This document shows, piece after piece, positions 10,292 to 21,681 of a DNA stretch of 64,000 bases; positions within the stretch are counted from its first letter, which is position 1; each line of letters begins with the position of its first letter. The notes under the pieces were generated by a model that saw only the letters and a list, made by a program, of their open reading frames with translations, made no database searches and had not been told where the DNA came from. The position numbers were made by a program, and so were the translations under genes. Source of the stretch: JABABV01 sp965222855 (GTDB taxonomy: Bacteria > Bacillota_I > Bacilli_A > Mycoplasmatales > JABABV01); the NCBI GenBank assembly GCA_965222855.1, contig CBDCUL010000011.1, positions 1 to 64,000 of the forward strand, in the 5' to 3' direction.

Positions 10292-11479
10292 TTATTTTAT
10301 TGGTTTAGGTTCACTTACAGTTCAGAGAGCACTAAAAGCTGGTCCAGAATTTTTATCAGTTGTTTTAAATAAAAAGTTATTAGTTAAAGTGAAAGCATAA
10401 TGTTTAATACGTCTGTTGTTTGTTTTATCATCCGGACCATCAGCATAAAAAGTAAGTGAAATTACGCTAGATATTCCACCCGTAATAGGAATATCTGTTT
10501 TAGTTTCATTTGTTATACAGCTTAGACCATAATAGAAAGGATGTTGATCATTAGATAAAAAATCAGAAATTTTTCTATAACCCAAAGTATTAGAATAAAA
10601 TCAATTTAGGTTAGCAAATGTTAGTCATTTTGGTTGTGCTACATTACTTCCTGGATCAATTACTTTTTTAGCTAAGTCAATTTGAGTAGTCACTAACTCT
10701 CTATATTTAATAATTGATTGTGATTGTGTGTCTGCGCTAAATTTTCAATCGTTAACAGAATAGTCACTATTATCACGATCGTTAATAACTGCTTTAATTG
10801 GGTTAGCGTCGAATAATCCTCGTTTAGCTGGGTCTTTAATTGAAATTGTTGCTGTTACGCTAAAATTGGTATTATCAGCAGTAGGATTTCCGTTCATTCC
10901 TGGAGCACCATAAACATCAAATTCAGGAACATATTCATCTTTTCAAGTATTGTTAATTGGATTATCAGGTCATTTTAATGTGCTTCAAACTTTTGAATTT
11001 TTAACTTGTAATAATAAAGACTCAGCTGATATTGATGTTGCTTTTTCTTTGAAAACCGATCATTTATTAAGACCAGGAGTTTGACTATAAGTTCAATTAT
11101 TAAGATCATATTTAGAATCACTTGAATATTTAATTTTAAAATTTATTGGATATTGTAATTTACTAGTTCTGTCTTTGATAACAATTATGGCTACAATTGT
11201 GTGAGCATCAGTGCTAGAAATAGCTGGTAATCCATTACGAGTATTAAAAATAGCGACATCATTTTTTGCTCAATGATACTCTGACGGAGTTATGATTGTT
11301 GATTTTAAATTAGGAGCAGTTTCAGATAGAGCTGCTTTTTTAAAATCGTCTCAAGAATTTACTGTTGGTCCTTTATGAACAACCTTACCGCAAGCAACTG
11401 TAGATATTGATACTGTGCTCACTAAAGCAGCACTACCAAGTATGCCTAAAAATGATTTAAAAAATTTATTTCTATACAT
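10292..11479 (-). CDS. Family-P lipoprotein 6, 395 aa
   Basis: Lipobox Cys30 (STVAC). N-terminal module with YHWAKNDVAIF and GLPAISSTDAHTIVA; middle module with EFDVYGAPGMNGNPTADN, lacking the NDGKDPYKG insertion of lipoproteins 1-5; C-terminal module ITGGISSVISLTF, LTNNFLFKTTDKNSGPAF. Ends ...SEPKPIK. It forms a subgroup with lipoproteins 7-9 by its MYxN start and DPAKRGLFDANPIKAVIND stretch. Ribosome site AAGGAG is close to the ATG. Confidence 0.85.
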
Positions 11480-11580
11480 AATTTACTCCTTAAATTTGAT
11501 AATTTATATTTCATCATATTATTGTGAGACCAGTATATATATCCATATGTCTATTGATGCCTATAAATATATTATACTTT

Positions 11581-11662
11581 AATAAATAAAATATTAAAAA
11601 AGCTATATTTAGTGCTAACTTAAATAGTTAATAGTTATTTTAGATTAATTATTTCAATATTT
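11581..11662. repeat. Conserved 82-bp intergenic element, copy 2
   Basis: Same element as at 10131-10212, about 100 bases upstream of the start of lipoprotein 6. The only obvious hairpin terminators are beside copies 1 and 3, not this one. Confidence 0.75.
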
Positions 11663-11704
11663 TTATGAACGATATCTTAATTTATATTGTAATTTTTAAA
11701 ATTA

Positions 11705-12877
11705 TTATTATATTTTCTTGTGTGGTTTACTCACAGTTCAAACAGAACTAAAAGCTGGACCAGAATTTTTATCAGTTGTGTTGAATAAAAAATTATTAGT
11801 TAGAGTAAAATAGAAATGATTAGTGTGCACACCCTTCGTAGCATCACTTCAAAAAGAAAGTGAAATTACGCTAGATATGCCACCAGTAATAGGAATTTCT
11901 GTTTTAGTTTCATCTCCTATACAACCTACACCATAAAATTTAGGGTATCCTTTATTAGTTAAATATTTATAAATTGTGCTATAAGCACTACTATCATTAT
12001 CATAAAATCAATTTTGATTAGCAAATTTTCCTCATGCTGCTTGTGTTGAAGCATCCCCTGGATCTTTTACTGCTTTAGCTAATTTAATTTGATCTTTCAC
12101 TAAATTTGTATATTTATCAATTGATTGTGATTGTGTCGCTACACTAAACTTTCAACTGCTAAGAGAATAGTTTTTATTATCATTATCATTAATAACTGCT
12201 TTAATTGGATTGGCATCATATAGTCCTTGTTTTAGTGGGTCCTTGATTGAGATGATTGCAGTTACGCTGAAATTAGTATTATCAGAAGTAGGATTTCCGT
12301 TCATTTCTTTACCACCATAAACATCAAATTCAGCTGTATATGAATCTTTTCAAGTATTAGTCTTTGAATCAGGACCTCATGTTAATGTACTCAAAGCTTT
12401 TGATGTTTTGGCCTGTGCTAATAAAGCAGCAGCAGTAATTTTTGCTGCTGTTACTTTAAAAGTAGATCATTTATTAAGACCAGGAGTTTGAGTATAATAT
12501 CAATCTTTAAGATCATATTTAAAGCCACTTAAATATTTAATTTTAAATTTTATTGGATATTGTAATTGACTAGTTTTATCTTTAATAGCAATCGTAGCTA
12601 CGATTGTCTGAGCATCAGTAACAGAAATATCTGGTGATCCATTGTTACTGTCAAAAATAGCAACATCATTATTTGTTCAATAATACTGTTTTAGATTTAT
12701 GATTGTTGATTTTAACTTAGGGGCTGTTTCGGCAAGGGCTGCTTTTTTAAAAGCATCTCAAGTGTTTACTGTTGTGCTTTTATGGCCACAAGCAACTGCA
12801 GATATTGATACTACGCCGACTAAAGCAGCACTACCAACTATCCCTCAAAATGATTTAAAAATCCTATTTTTATACAT
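11705..12877 (-). CDS. Family-P lipoprotein 7, 390 aa
   Basis: Lipobox Cys30 (SAVAC). The signal peptide and first ~65 residues are almost the same as in the gene at 13270 (MYKNRIFKSFWGIVGSAALV). Middle module has EFDVYGGKEMNGNPTSDN; C-terminal module has ITGGISSVISLSFW and LTNNFLFNTTDKNSGPAF. Ends ...WTVSKPHKKI. No hairpin terminator is visible downstream, so transcription may run into the conserved element at 11581-11662. Start ATG 12875-12877 follows AAGGAG. Confidence 0.85.
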
Positions 12878-13018
12878 AACTTTACTCCTTAAATTAGATG
12901 AAATATATTTCATCTAATTATTGTAGATCATTATATATATATATATGGTTCATATCTATAAATATATTATACTTTATTTTATTTTTTATACTTATTCAAA
13001 AATAAAATGATAATTATG

Positions 13019-13085
13019 AATCACTGCATAAAAAGTTGATATCGGATCATCGCTATCAAAAATAACGATATCATATATTTGAATA
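13019..13085 (-). pseudogene. Relic of a family-P N-terminal module
   Basis: On the minus strand this reads YDIVIFDSDDPISTFYAVIH, which matches the conserved NDVAIFDSxxG.P.IS segment of the family-P N-terminal module, with no start codon or neighbouring coding sequence. It marks a lost array member. Confidence 0.5.
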
Positions 13086-13111
13086 ATTTTTACATTTTAA
13101 ATTAATAACAT

Positions 13112-13193
13112 AATAAATAAAATATTAAAAAAAATATGTTTAGTGTTAACTTAAATAGTTGATAGTTATTTTAGATAAATTATTTAAATGTTT
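13112..13193. repeat. Conserved 82-bp intergenic element, copy 3
   Basis: Same element as at 10131-10212 and 11581-11662, here about 240 bases upstream of lipoprotein 7, the extra distance being filled by the module relic. Confidence 0.75.
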
Positions 13194-13205
13194 TTATTAC
13201 ATTAT

Positions 13206-13244
13206 AAAATAACAACAACTAATTTTAATAGTTGTTGTTATTTT
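13206..13244 (-). terminator. Intrinsic terminator of lipoprotein 8
   Basis: Perfect arms AAAATAACAACAACT (13206-13220) and AGTTGTTGTTATTTT (13230-13244), 25 bases past the stop codon; closely similar to the terminator at 10224-10267. Confidence 0.85.
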
Positions 13245-13269
13245 ATGCATATTGTAATTTTTAAAATTA

Positions 13270-14463
13270 TTATATATTATATATTTTTATGCTTGGTATT
13301 ATTTTTTTAATAGTTACAGTTCAAAGATAACTGAAAGCTGGTCCAGAAGTTTTATCAGTTGTGTTAAATAAAAAATTATTAGTTAAAGTTAAAGCAAACT
13401 GTTGAATACGAGGATTGGCAGGACTGTTCGTTGAATCATCATAAAAAGTAAATGAAATTACGCTAGATATTCCACCAGTAATAGGAGTAGTATTCCCATT
13501 TACATATGCGAAACCATAAGCATGGGGATGCTGATCATTACTCAAATAATCAACCATATTGAAAGCTGTTTTATTACCAGCTATAAAAGCATAATTATTC
13601 TTACCAAATGTTGCTCATTCTGGTTGTGCTGCAGCAGTTTTTGGATCTACTACTAATTTTGCTAAATCAATTTGATCTTTTACTAAAGCTGTATATTTAG
13701 CAGTTGATTGTGATTGTGCGACTGCACTAAATTTTCAACCACCAACAGCATAGTTGCTATTATCATTATCATTAATAACTGCTTTAATTGGATTAGCATC
13801 ATATAGTCCTTGTTTTAGTGGGTCCTTGATTGAGATGATTGCAGTTACGCTGAAATTAGCATCGTCAGCAACAGGATTTCCATTGATTCCTTTACCACCA
13901 TAAACATCAAATTCAGCTTTATATGCATCTGTTCAAGTATTGTTAATTGGATTGTCTGCTCATTTTAATGTACTTAAAATTTTTGAGTTTTTAGCTTGTT
14001 CTAATAAAGCGGCAGCTGTAATTTTTAATGCTGTTGCTTTAAAATCTGATCATTTGTTAAGACCAGGAGTTTGACTATAAGTTCAATTTGTAACTTCATA
14101 CTTAGAACCGCTTGAATATTTAATACTAAATTTTATTGGATATTGTAATTGACTAGTTTTATCTTTAATAACAATTGTTGCTACAATTGTATGAGCATCA
14201 GCGCTAGAAATAGCTGGTGTGCCCCCCCCACTACTATCAAAAATAGCAACATCACTAGGTGTTCAATAAAATGTTTTTAGATTTGAGATTGTTGTTTTTA
14301 AATTAGGGGCAGTTTCAGCAAGGGCTGCTTTTTTAAAAGTATCTCAAGCATTTACTGTTGAGCTTTTATGCCCACAAGAAACTGTAGATAATGATACTGT
14401 GCCGACTAAAGCAGCACTACCAACTATCCCTCAAAATGATTTAAAAATCCTATTTTTATACAT
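13270..14463 (-). CDS. Family-P lipoprotein 8, 397 aa
   Basis: Lipobox Cys30 (STVSC). N-terminal module with FYWTPSDVAIFDSSGGGTPAIS, where the Gly codons form an eight-base C tract on the plus strand (14222-14229). Middle module EFDVYGGKGINGNPVADD; C-terminal module ITGGISSVISFTF, LTNNFLFNTTDKTSGPAFSY. The C-terminus is extended to ...IKIYNI. Shares its signal peptide with lipoprotein 7 and much of its middle module, consistent with recent duplication or conversion. Confidence 0.85.
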
Positions 14464-14643
14464 AACCTTACTCCTTAAATTTGATAATTTATATTTCATC
14501 ATATTATTGTAAAATAATTATATAGTATGGTTAATTCCTATAAATACATTATACTATATTTTTATTTTTTGTACTTGTTCAAAAATCAAGTGATCATTGT
14601 TGATTTAGTAATATTGAGTGATATAAAATAATAAAATTATTTA

Positions 14644-15846
14644 TTATGATAATTGGGGTGGTATTTGTGTTGGTTTGCTTTGAATTCAAGCATAACTAAA
14701 AGCTGGTCCACAATCTTTAGTAGTTGTTTTAAATAAAAAGTTATTAGTTAAAGTAACATAATAAATATCTTTATGCGCATGGTTATCATTATCATAAAAA
14801 CTAAGAATGATTGTGCTATTTAAACCACCATCAATAGTAGCGCCTGTCTGAGCTTTTACATATGCAAAAGAATAAGAACCGGAATAATCAGATTTATCTA
14901 AATAATCAGATATATTGTAATAAGCTTTATCAGGACTGAAAAAAGAATAATTTTTATTATCAAATGTTGCTCATGCTGCATTTGTAGGAGGATCAATTGC
15001 CGGATCAACTACTTGTTTAGCTGCTGTAATTTGATTATTTACAACAGCTTTATATTTAGCAATTGATTGTGATTGTGTTACTGGGCTAAATTTTCATTTA
15101 CTAATATCATAGGTATTATTATCACGATCATCAATCACTGCTTTAATCGGGTTAGCATCGTATAATCCTCGTTTAGATATGTCTTTAATTGAGATGATTG
15201 CTGTTATGCTAAAATCACGATCATTAGCAACTGGTTTTCCTTGCATACCTACATAAGAATCACCACTACCATTACCACCATAGATATCTCATTCAGCAAT
15301 ATAGTTATCTGTTCAACTATTAGTCTCCTTAGTTGGATTATTATCTCATTTTAATGTATTTAAAACCTTTGAATTTTTAGCTTGTGCTAATAAATTCGCA
15401 GCCGATATTGATAATGCTTTTGCTTTGAAATCCGATCATTTACTAAGGCCAGCAGTTTGACTATGAGTTCAATTGTTAACCTCATATTTAGAACCACTGC
15501 TATATTGAATTTTAAAATTTATTGGATATTGTAATTGTGTAGCTTTATTTTTAATAATAATTATAGCTACAATTGTGTTAGCATCAGTGCTTGAAATAGC
15601 TGGTAATCCATTATAAATATCAAAAATAGCAACATCATTATTTGTTCAATAATACTGTTTTAGATTTGTGATTGTTGTTTTTAAATTAGGGGCCGTTTCG
15701 GCAAGGGCTGCTTTTTTAAAAGCATCTCAAGTGTTTACTGTTGTGCTTTTATGGCCGCAAGAAACTGTAGATAATGATATCGTACTTACTAAAGCTACAC
15801 TACTAAGTATTCCTAAAAATGGTTTAAAAAATTTGTGTTTATACAT
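14644..15846 (-). CDS. Family-P lipoprotein 9, 400 aa
   Basis: Lipobox Cys30 (STVSC). N-terminal module YYWTNNDVAIFDIYNGLPAIS; middle module EWDIYGGNGSGDSYVGMQGKPVAND; C-terminal module IDGGLNSTIILSFYD and LTNNFLFKTTTKDCGPAFSYAW, with an extra Cys near the end. Ends ...QIPPQLS. Start ATG 15844-15846 follows AAGGAG. It is the right-most member of the nine-gene tandem array. No hairpin is seen in the 180 bases downstream. Confidence 0.85.
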
Positions 15847-15921
15847 AATTTACTCCTTAAATTTGATAATTTATATTTCATCATATTACATAGGATTATT
15901 TTGTATATAAATAACTTATAA

Positions 15922-17328
15922 TTAATTATTTCATAAACCATTTTTATTTGTTGTTATATATATCGTGTTACTTGCAGGAATATTAATGACATTATTAATA
16001 TGATTATCTCAATTGGAAAAATTAGTTATTCGTTTTGCTTCAAAAGTTGCCCCATCATCTAATGAAATAAACAAACCTTTGTTGTTAGTCATTACATAAA
16101 TTGTATTATTAACTTTAATAATATTAGTAATATAATCCACATTAGATATTACTTTTACGAAATTAAATATTTGCCCACTTGTTGAAACATATAAACCATG
16201 ATCAGTTGCAACATAAATTTTATCATTGATTTTAATTATTTTTTGAATGTTAAGATATGAGGGAAGTCCATCAGTTATTTGACTAAAAGTTTTATGATCA
16301 GTTGCTGATCATAAACCAGCACCAGCAGTGCCAACATAAATTGTGTCATTAATTTTAATAACACAATTTACAGCTTTACCAACTTTAGCATTTATATTTG
16401 TTTCGACTAAACCTTTTTCGCTACCATAATAACTGTATCATAATCCTGTATCGGTTGCGATATATGTAAACCCTAGTGGTGAATAATATCATTGATTAAT
16501 TGTTTTACCTATGTAAGTATCTACCTCAAAATCTTCTCCAGAATTTACTGATGATAAAATACCTTTATCAGTATCAATAATAATATAAAGCGCGTTTACA
16601 TATAAAATCGTATAAACGTTATGACCTGGATACATATGAAGATCAGTTTTAAAAACTCCGTTTTTCAAAATGTAAACACCATCAGAAGTAGTTAAATAAA
16701 GACTTTTATATATTTTAAACATTTTATTAATTTGGACATTTTTCCCAGGTCCATTAGCACCGGAATATAATTTAATTGTTTTGTTTGGATCGTTACTTTG
16801 ATAAGTATATAATCCCGTGTTGTGAGTCGCAATAAAAACTGTACTGAATTTTTTATTAGGATCAGCATTAGGAATAGCGATGACATTAACAATATCTGCA
16901 GTTTGCAAAAATGCGCCATTAAGAGCAAATGTATTTTCCATATCATTATTATATTTTCAATTTTTAACATCATATGTTTGTCCAGTATTGAAAATAATTG
17001 AAAAAGTAGCACTTGAGGCAGGTCTTATATTAGAAATAGTAACCGTTCCCATATGTTTAATATCATCAAAGACAAATCCTCCTAATAAATATTTATGATT
17101 AGTTTGATTTGCTCAATCAATTGGTTGTGTTACGTTGATAATTTCTAAAGCTGTTGCTTCTTTAACATCAGCTTTAAAATCATTTCAACTAATTGGATTA
17201 ATATTTATTATTGGAATTGTTGTAGTTGTAGATTTACCGCAACTAGCAACTGCTAACGTAGTTGCTATTAAAGGTGTACTAACGCCTAACATTATCGTGC
17301 TAATTTGGCAAATTTTTTTAAATTTCAT
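15922..17328 (-). CDS. Asp-box beta-propeller lipoprotein 1, 468 aa
   Basis: Lipobox Cys30 (AVASC). After a ~100-residue N-terminal module (W.DFK..V..A.A.EI, ending NWKYNNDMEN) come about seven repeats of ~45 residues with the pattern KINDxIYVGTxxxGLWxS followed by Asp-box-like motifs such as SLDDGATF and SVNSGEDF. Asp-box (BNR) repeats, S/T-x-D-x-G-x-x-W/F, are known from sialidase and other beta-propellers. No sialidase RIP motif or Arg triad is visible, so I call it a propeller and not an enzyme. It ends TNKNGLWNN, the same C-terminus as the next gene, with a 31-base gap, suggesting an operon. Confidence 0.8.
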
Positions 17329-17359
17329 AAATAATACACTCCTTATTTATTAATTTTAT

Positions 17360-18784
17360 TTAATTATTTCATAAACCATTCCCAGTAGTAGCAATAAACA
17401 TCGTTCCTGTATCAGCAATATAATTAAATGAAGTAATTGTATTATCATGTTCAATATGATCAGTAAAGAGAAGTGATATAAACGTTTTACCATTATCTGC
17501 TGATACTAACGATCCTTGATTACTCGTAATAGCATATATTTCCCCATTAATTAATGTAACATTTTTAATTTTATATTCTTCGTTAATTTGTTTATTAAGT
17601 ACAAACACTTTATTATCAGTCGATATATATAATCCTTGTTCGGTGCAAACGTAAACATTATAATTAATTTCAACAATATTATTAATTGTTGGCATGTTAT
17701 TAGGGAATCCTTTTGTAATTTTACTAAAAACTAAATCCTTTTTTCCTAACAAAGGTGCTTGATATAATATATTATTATCAGTTGTAAAATAAACCATATC
17801 CTTAGTTTCAAACATACTTTTAATATTTATATTTAATAGTGTCGGTCCGAATCCTGAAAGTCCAGTTCTATTTACTCATAAACCTTTGTTAGTGGCAACG
17901 TATGTATTGCCATTTTTAATTGTTAATATTTGGCTAACTTCCGTTCCTGTCGGTACAGTTGTAGCAACAGTTCAAAGTTTAAAAGTTTTACCTAAATCAT
18001 ATGATACTAAAAGTTTTGTATTATCAATCATAACTGCAGTTGTATGAGGATAAACAAAAGTCATATTAGTGACATTTTGTTTATCTAATATATGAGAAGT
18101 GTTAAAAACATCTTTTTTTAATTCATAAATTCCATTCGAAGTTAGGAAATACAAGATATCATTAAGATTTACCACTTTATTAATTGTTACTCCTTCTGGT
18201 ATATTGTTTTCTATTTTTAATTGTTTAAATGTTTTTGTTGGGTCGTCTACTTTACTAGTTCAGACTCCTTTATCAGGTGTTACGATATCCAGTCAATTAT
18301 TTCCAGTAATTGGATTGGCTATAGTAAACATAGTTTGAATTGTTTGAATTGCTGCATTTGGAGCAAAAGATGAATTCAAACTAAATTTATTTTCTACATC
18401 ATTATTATATTTTCAATTTTTAACATTATAAGTGATTTTATCTTTAAAAATAATGCTAAAAGTGGCTGTTGAATGTGGTGCAGTATTAGTAATTGTTGTA
18501 GTAATTGTTCCTAAATTTTTATTAACTTTAAATGAATCAATCTTTAATGTAGCTGCATCAGCCGTTAATCAAGATGTTGGTTTAACAATTGAAACAATTT
18601 TAAAAGCCGATTCATGTTTGGCGGAATATACAAAATTACTTCAATATAATATATCAATATTAATTGGTAATATTGGTTTTGGTGCTTTATGACCACAGCT
18701 AGTAGCTGATAAAACTGTTGCACTAGCTGGTATTGTAACTCCGATTGTCATTGCGCTAATTTTAAAAATTTTACTAAATTTCAT
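17360..18784 (-). CDS. Asp-box beta-propeller lipoprotein 2, 474 aa
   Basis: Lipobox Cys30 (SATSC). N-terminal module to about residue 140 ending NWKYNNDVEN, then repeats of the form DILYFLTSNGIYEL, LLVSYDLGKTFKL, NVYVCTEQGLYISTDNKVF and SADNGKTF, ending TTGNGLWNN. Paralogue of the gene at 15922 and of those at 27918, 29318 and 54557. The repeats are what is expected of a surface-exposed propeller; the ligand is unknown. It starts at ATG 18782-18784 and is separated from the gene to its right by the terminator at 18871. Confidence 0.8.
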
Positions 18785-18870
18785 AAACCATGCTCCTAAA
18801 GCTGTTATATATCGCGTTTATTTATTCTCCATTATATATATACATATATTTTAACATTATATACATTAAT

Positions 18871-18906
18871 AAAAAACAAACGCTATTTTAAAACGTTTGT
18901 TTTTTT
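18871..18906 (-). terminator. Intrinsic terminator of the 109-aa membrane protein gene
   Basis: Arms AAAAAACAAACG (18871-18882) and CGTTTGTTTTTT (18894-18905), 16 bases past the stop at 18922. Confidence 0.75.
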
Positions 18907-18921
18907 AAAAAATAATTTTAT

Positions 18922-19251
18922 TTAAAAATAACTAAAAATAATAATCGGAATAATTAATGCCAGTCCAAAAGAAACCATTCATAATAAATTACGAAAATAT
19001 CAAGTACCAATATAAATGCAGCAAAAATTAAATCCTGCCATAATTAATGGTCCAAAAATCATAATATAAATCATAAAAGAAATGATATATTCATTTTTAG
19101 TATTTGGTAAATTATGTTTAAAAATAAAAAATATCATTAATCAAAATGCACTATATAAGAGCACTAAAAGATATTGACTCAAAATAATTCATAAATGATG
19201 AGGTCAATTGCTTAAAATATTTTTGTTGTAGATGTTTTTAGTAAATTTCAT
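18922..19251 (-). CDS. Small three-helix membrane protein, 109 aa
   Basis: Visible only with TGA as Trp (several internal TGA codons). The protein has three hydrophobic segments: about residues 20-45 (HLWIILSQYLLVLLYSAFW), 58-80 (YIISFMIYIMIFGPLIMAG) and 90-108 (LLWMVSFGLALIIPIIIF). No lipobox and no family that I recognise. There is no clear Shine-Dalgarno site; a TATAAT box ends about nine bases before the ATG, so the mRNA may be leaderless. It is flanked on the left by its own terminator. Confidence 0.65.
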
Positions 19252-19308
19252 ATCGTTAATATTATACTATGATAATTACAATTTTTAAAAAAGGATTATA
19301 TTTATTAG

Positions 19309-19959
19309 TTATTGAGGTGCTGATCAAGTAGCTAATTTATTAATTGCACTGTCTCAAAAATTAATAGTGTGATTAATTAATGTTAATGTTGGAACTTTAT
19401 ATGATGTATTAAAATCAATATTAGAATTAGTAGCAAAAGTTTTATCAACAAACTCAAACGGGATTGGTTGGTTTTGTTGATTTAAAAAAATCAACGTATA
19501 TTGATCTGTGAATAAGAAGTTATTCGTAATAGTAACTCCATGATTGTTATAAAAAGAATTATCGTATTTAGTAATATATTTAGTAATAATTTGATTAATG
19601 CTCTGAATTTGCTCTGGAAAATCTTTTAGTTTACTATTTCGATTATAATTTTGGCATTTAAAATAACCTTTTAGAGATATGTTAATTGCAGAACTATTAA
19701 TATCTGAGGCATAATATTGATAATTTTTAGTGGTAATTTTATTTAATGTTTGAATTTGAACGCCATTTTTATGAGTTTCATTATAAAAATTAAAAGCATT
19801 ATTTAATTGTTTATTAAAAAAGACAACATCACCTTGATGTCAATGGTTTTTATATTCGATAATTCCTTGTTTGATTTCTTTAATACAAGATAATGTTGTA
19901 ATTCCTAAGATAGATGTTAACGATACAGAAATATACATAATTTTTTTGTGTTTTTTCAT
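19309..19959 (-). CDS. Lipoprotein, 216 aa
   Basis: Lipobox Cys25 (TTLSC) after a short hydrophobic core. The mature part carries YYASDINSSAINISLKGYF in the middle and ends ...NKLATWSAPQ. It contains TGA Trp codons. I do not recognise a family and see no relationship with the neighbouring modular lipoproteins. Ribosome site AAAGAAAG (about 19970) precedes ATG 19957-19959. It is divergent from the gene at 20141, so the 181-base gap must hold two promoters. Confidence 0.75.
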
Positions 19960-20140
19960 AATTAACGTTCTTTCTTTTTTAAAATATATTTAATAATTGT
20001 TTAAAAGAATTATACCAAATTTTTATATAATTACTAAATATATTTTAAAAATAATCTATATATACATTTTATAATATATAAATAAATTATATAATGTATA
20101 TATAGATATACGTGTAACATTAAATTTTGGAGTGTTGTGA

Positions 20141-21577
20141 ATGAAATTTAAAAAAATATTTAAAATTCCGATATTATATTTAACAGCATTTACATTAATA
20201 TCCGGAACTGCTATTCAACTTAGTAGTTGTGGTCATAATTCTAATAGTCATCCTCCTAAATCCAATACTTGAAATGATTTTAAAACTATCGCCTTAAACG
20301 AAACGGCACCTAATTTATTAAAACAAGTTAAAGTAATTAATAATTTTCACTGAAGTAGTAGTGATATTTCTACTTTTTTCAATGGTGGGGAACCTACCCA
20401 AAAAGGTGCTAATCAAGAAATTATTGCTACTATCGTGATTAGGGGCAAAGATGCACATCATAATTATCCAATTAATTTTGATATTAAATATCAAGATGGT
20501 GTGGCTTATGACGTTGCAAATTGAACTTATAGTCAAGATCCTAAATTAACAACTTGAACTGATTTTAAAAAATTAGCATTAGCCGAACCAGCCAGTGCTT
20601 TATTAGCACAGATTAGTGATGTTACTAAATATTGATGAACAAAAAATAATGTAGCTATATTTGGTAGTGAACAATCACCTCATCAAAAAGGGAGTTCTCA
20701 AGAAATTGTAGCTACTATTATTATTAAAGGGGAAAATGAATATTTAAATTATCCAATTAATTTTGATATTAAATTCGATTACACAACTTACAATATTAAA
20801 AAATGAACTTATAGTCAAGTTCCGGATATTAATAAATGGAATGATTTTAAAAGATCAGTATTAGATTTAAAACCTAGTGATTTTTTAAGATATGCTAAAA
20901 ATTGAAACAAATGAGGCGATTGTAAATGAATCGGTAAATCTACTCAACAAAAATGACAGGCAAATGATCTTCCAGAATTTGATTTTTATGGTGGTAGCGG
21001 TGCTGCTAATGACCCTTATAAAGGAATGAAAGGTCACATAATCAACGATCTTAATAAAACAATAACTGTTATTATTTCCATCAAAGGCAAAGGTGGTGCA
21101 TATGATTCAAATCCATTCAAAGCGTCCATTAATGATAGCGATAATAAAGTTTATAATAAAAATTTATGAGTTTTTTCACAAACTCAACAACTACAATCAC
21201 AAATACAACATGATACATTAGCTAACCAAGAAATTCAAAAATTAAAGTCTGGAACTACAAAAACAGATTGAGCTGAATTCTTTAATAATAATTGAGTTAA
21301 TGGTATATATCATACTAATACTGTGGCTTCTATACTTGATGCTGGTGGCTTTCCTGGTACAAGTAGCCATAATTGACGTCATCTTGACAGTGCCCAAGTA
21401 GCAGAACCTATTATTGGTGGGACACGATCAATTATTGTTATGCGATTACAAGCAAATGATAGTGATGTTAGTATTACATTAATTAGTAAATTTATTTGAA
21501 ATGATCAAAAGAAAAATAATGGTCCGGCTTTCAACTACACTTGGGATATGACCTTTGGTAAGCCAACAGTTAATTAA
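20141..21577 (+). CDS. Family-P-like lipoprotein with two N-terminal modules, 478 aa
   Basis: Lipobox Cys30 (QLSSC). Two successive copies of the family-P N-terminal module (about residues 40-130 and 131-225), each with W.DFK..AL.E.A..LL, a Trp-rich strand, QEI.ATI.I.G, YPINFDIK and a WTYSQ.P end; then the middle module with EFDFYGGSGAANDPYKGMKG and the C-terminal module ending NNGPAFNYTW. It thus has one more module than the genes at 3820-15846. GGAG ribosome site precedes ATG 20141. One of only three plus-strand genes in the window and convergent with its 478-residue paralogue at 21682. Confidence 0.85.
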
Positions 21578-21590
21578 CTAACTTACTAAT

Positions 21591-21625
21591 AAAAAACAAC
21601 CTTAATTAAAATTAGGTTGTTTTTT
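21591..21625. terminator. Bidirectional terminator between convergent paralogues
   Basis: Arms AAAAAACAACCTT (21591-21603) and AGGTTGTTTTTT (21614-21625), 14 bases past the stop of the plus-strand gene and 57 bases from the stop of the minus-strand gene. Confidence 0.85.
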
Positions 21626-21681
21626 AATCTGATTTAATTTTTAACTATAACTTAAAAAATAATTATTAGTTAAACTTGATT

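Larger units (their letters stand above)
12878..13269. other. Intergenic region with module relic, conserved element and terminator
   Basis: A 392-base gap without an intact gene. It contains a relic of a family-P N-terminal module (13019-13085), the conserved 82-bp element (13112-13193) and a terminator (13206-13244). Promoter elements for the gene ending at 12877 must lie on its left side but are not clear in such AT-rich DNA. Confidence 0.6.

Noticed and set aside
15922..18784. Sialidase annotation for the Asp-box lipoproteins
   Set aside because: Asp-box-like repeats are present but I find no RIP motif, Arg triad or Tyr/Glu pair in the expected places.
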